A stretch of 36,456 bases of DNA from Myxococcaceae bacterium. GTDB lineage: Bacteria > Myxococcota > Myxococcia > Myxococcales > Myxococcaceae. The notes under the pieces are model-generated. The model had not been told where the DNA came from. It saw only the letters and a list, made by a program, of their open reading frames with translations, and ran no database searches. The position numbers and the translations under genes were made by a program. Shown here in pieces: positions 35,922-36,456 of this stretch (positions are counted from its first letter, which is position 1; every line of letters begins with the position of its first letter). The stretch spans positions 1 through 36,456 of the forward strand of contig RPRB01000027.1 of assembly GCA_003818285.1 (NCBI GenBank). Direction: 5' to 3'.

Positions 35922-35992
35922 GGCGCCACCCGGATTCGAACCGGGGAATGAGGGTTTTGCAGACCCTTGCCTTACCACTTGGCGATGGCGCC
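35922..35992 (-). tRNA. tRNA-Cys (GCA)
   Basis: Reading the minus strand, the 71-nt sequence folds as a cloverleaf. The acceptor stem is GGCGCCA/TGGCGCC, the D arm contains GTGGTAA, the anticodon stem AGGGT/ACCCT carries the loop CTGCAAA (anticodon GCA), and the T arm is CCCGG-TTCGAAT-CCGGG. The CCA end is not encoded. It decodes UGC/UGU. Confidence 0.95.
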
Positions 35993-36007
35993 GGAAGCGA
36001 CCGCGGG

Positions 36008-36037
36008 TTTGTAGGGCACGGCCGCTGTACCGGTCAA
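36008..36037 (-). promoter_or_regulatory. Candidate sigma-70-type promoter of tRNA-Cys
   Basis: On the minus strand TTGACC (36037-36032) and TACAAA (36013-36008) are 18 bp apart, matching 5/6 and 4/6 consensus bases. Initiation near 36001 would begin about 9 nt before the mature tRNA 5' end. Confidence 0.5.
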
Positions 36038-36056
36038 GGAATGGCAGGATAACCCC

Positions 36057-36456
36057 ATGGTCAAGCTTCGCGCCCTGCTGGTGGGTGCCACCGGCATCGC
36101 CGGTCAGCAGTTCGTCTCCGCCCTTCGCGATCACCCCTGGTTCGAGATCGGCGCCATCGCCGCGTCTCCGCGGAACGCCGGCAGGCGCTACGACGAGGCG
36201 GTGGCCGGCGCCTGGTTCCTTCCCGAGCCTCCTCCTCCCGACGTGGCGGCGATGCGGCTCCAGGATCCGGGCGCACCGCCTCGGGGAGTGGACCTGGTCT
36301 TCTCGGCCGTGGAGTCGGACGTCGCCCGTGAGCTCGAGCCGCGGCTCGCCGCCGAGCTTCCCGTGGTCAGCGCGGCGAGCACCTTCCGGATGGAGCCCGA
36401 CGTCCCGCTCCTGATCCCACCGGTGAACGCGGCGCACGCGGGCCTGGTCGCCGCGC
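36057..36456 (+). CDS. asd: Aspartate-semialdehyde dehydrogenase (3' end beyond window)
   Basis: The first 133 codons are present and open to the window edge. The product starts LRALLVGATGIAGQQFVSAL, a Rossmann motif GATGxxGQ, followed by HPWFEIGAIAASPRNAGRRY, DLVFSAVESDVARELEP, PVVSAASTFRM and VPLLIPPVN. This pattern (LAASPRSAG..Y, then SNAS.HRM and LIPEVN) matches the archaeal/fungal-type aspartate-semialdehyde dehydrogenase more closely than the E. coli type. The enzyme makes aspartate semialdehyde for lysine, threonine and methionine. AGGA lies 7 nt before the ATG. The catalytic Cys falls outside the window, so the call rests on the N-terminal domain. Confidence 0.85.
   Translation, partial: MVKLRALLVGATGIAGQQFVSALRDHPWFEIGAIAASPRNAGRRYDEAVAGAWFLPEPPPPDVAAMRLQDPGAPPRGVDLVFSAVESDVARELEPRLAAELPVVSAASTFRMEPDVPLLIPPVNAAHAGLVAA

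Noticed and set aside
34129-36414. A 761-codon plus-strand frame over the SpoIID gene and tRNA
   Set aside because: It runs through a clear tRNA and antisense to the SpoIID protein, and ends in the wrong frame of asd.

Overview
The window is a very GC-rich, densely coded piece of bacterial chromosome. I infer a myxobacterium (Myxococcota, for example an Anaeromyxobacter-like lineage). The reasons are the GC-saturated third codon positions, many GTG/TTG starts, a eukaryote-type Ser/Thr kinase fused to a propeller, multihaem CXXCH proteins, several beta-propeller lipoproteins, a SpoIID-domain lipoprotein and a TonB-like protein. There is no prophage, insertion sequence, CRISPR array or plasmid gene; this is ordinary core chromosome with lineage-specific genes between housekeeping ones.

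Layout. Positions 2-9964 (+) form a tightly packed run: hslU (5' end cut by the window), argD, a J-domain/TPR co-chaperone, a non-canonical Hsp70, a TPR protein with a proline-rich linker, and a membrane Ser/Thr kinase with a C-terminal propeller. Positions 10004-13298 (-) hold a putative operon read right to left: a small secreted protein, coaE, an NAD-dependent SDR-type reductase and a double-hotdog MaoC protein, which together suggest acyl-CoA chemistry. Positions 13386-20174 (+) hold a four-haem cytochrome c, engB, a propeller lipoprotein, a DUF6178-like protein, an O-antigen-ligase-like membrane protein, a four-helix membrane protein and a small, possibly frameshifted ORF. Positions 20439-22535 (-) are pyrD and an adenosine-deaminase family gene. 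Positions 22615-24449 (+) are folD and an Lgt-like gene. The latter overlaps the tail of metF (-). gcvT, gcvH and gcvP (+, 25392-29938) follow. A 334-bp gap with an AT-rich patch precedes a propeller/di-haem lipoprotein (30273-32672). A perfect hairpin separates it from a TonB-like gene, a SpoIID lipoprotein and tRNA-Cys, all on the minus strand. The window ends inside asd (+).

How the genes work together. folD, metF and gcvTHP all act on the tetrahydrofolate one-carbon pool and lie within 7.4 kb. The J-protein/Hsp70/TPR/kinase run looks like a dedicated chaperone-plus-signalling module and is the best candidate here for an uncharacterised system. Several otherwise recognisable enzymes lack a residue expected for their family: the SDR Tyr is Trp, the Lgt His is Met, and the second Asp of the deaminase TDDP motif is Gly. 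All calls come from reading the sequence; no database search was run.
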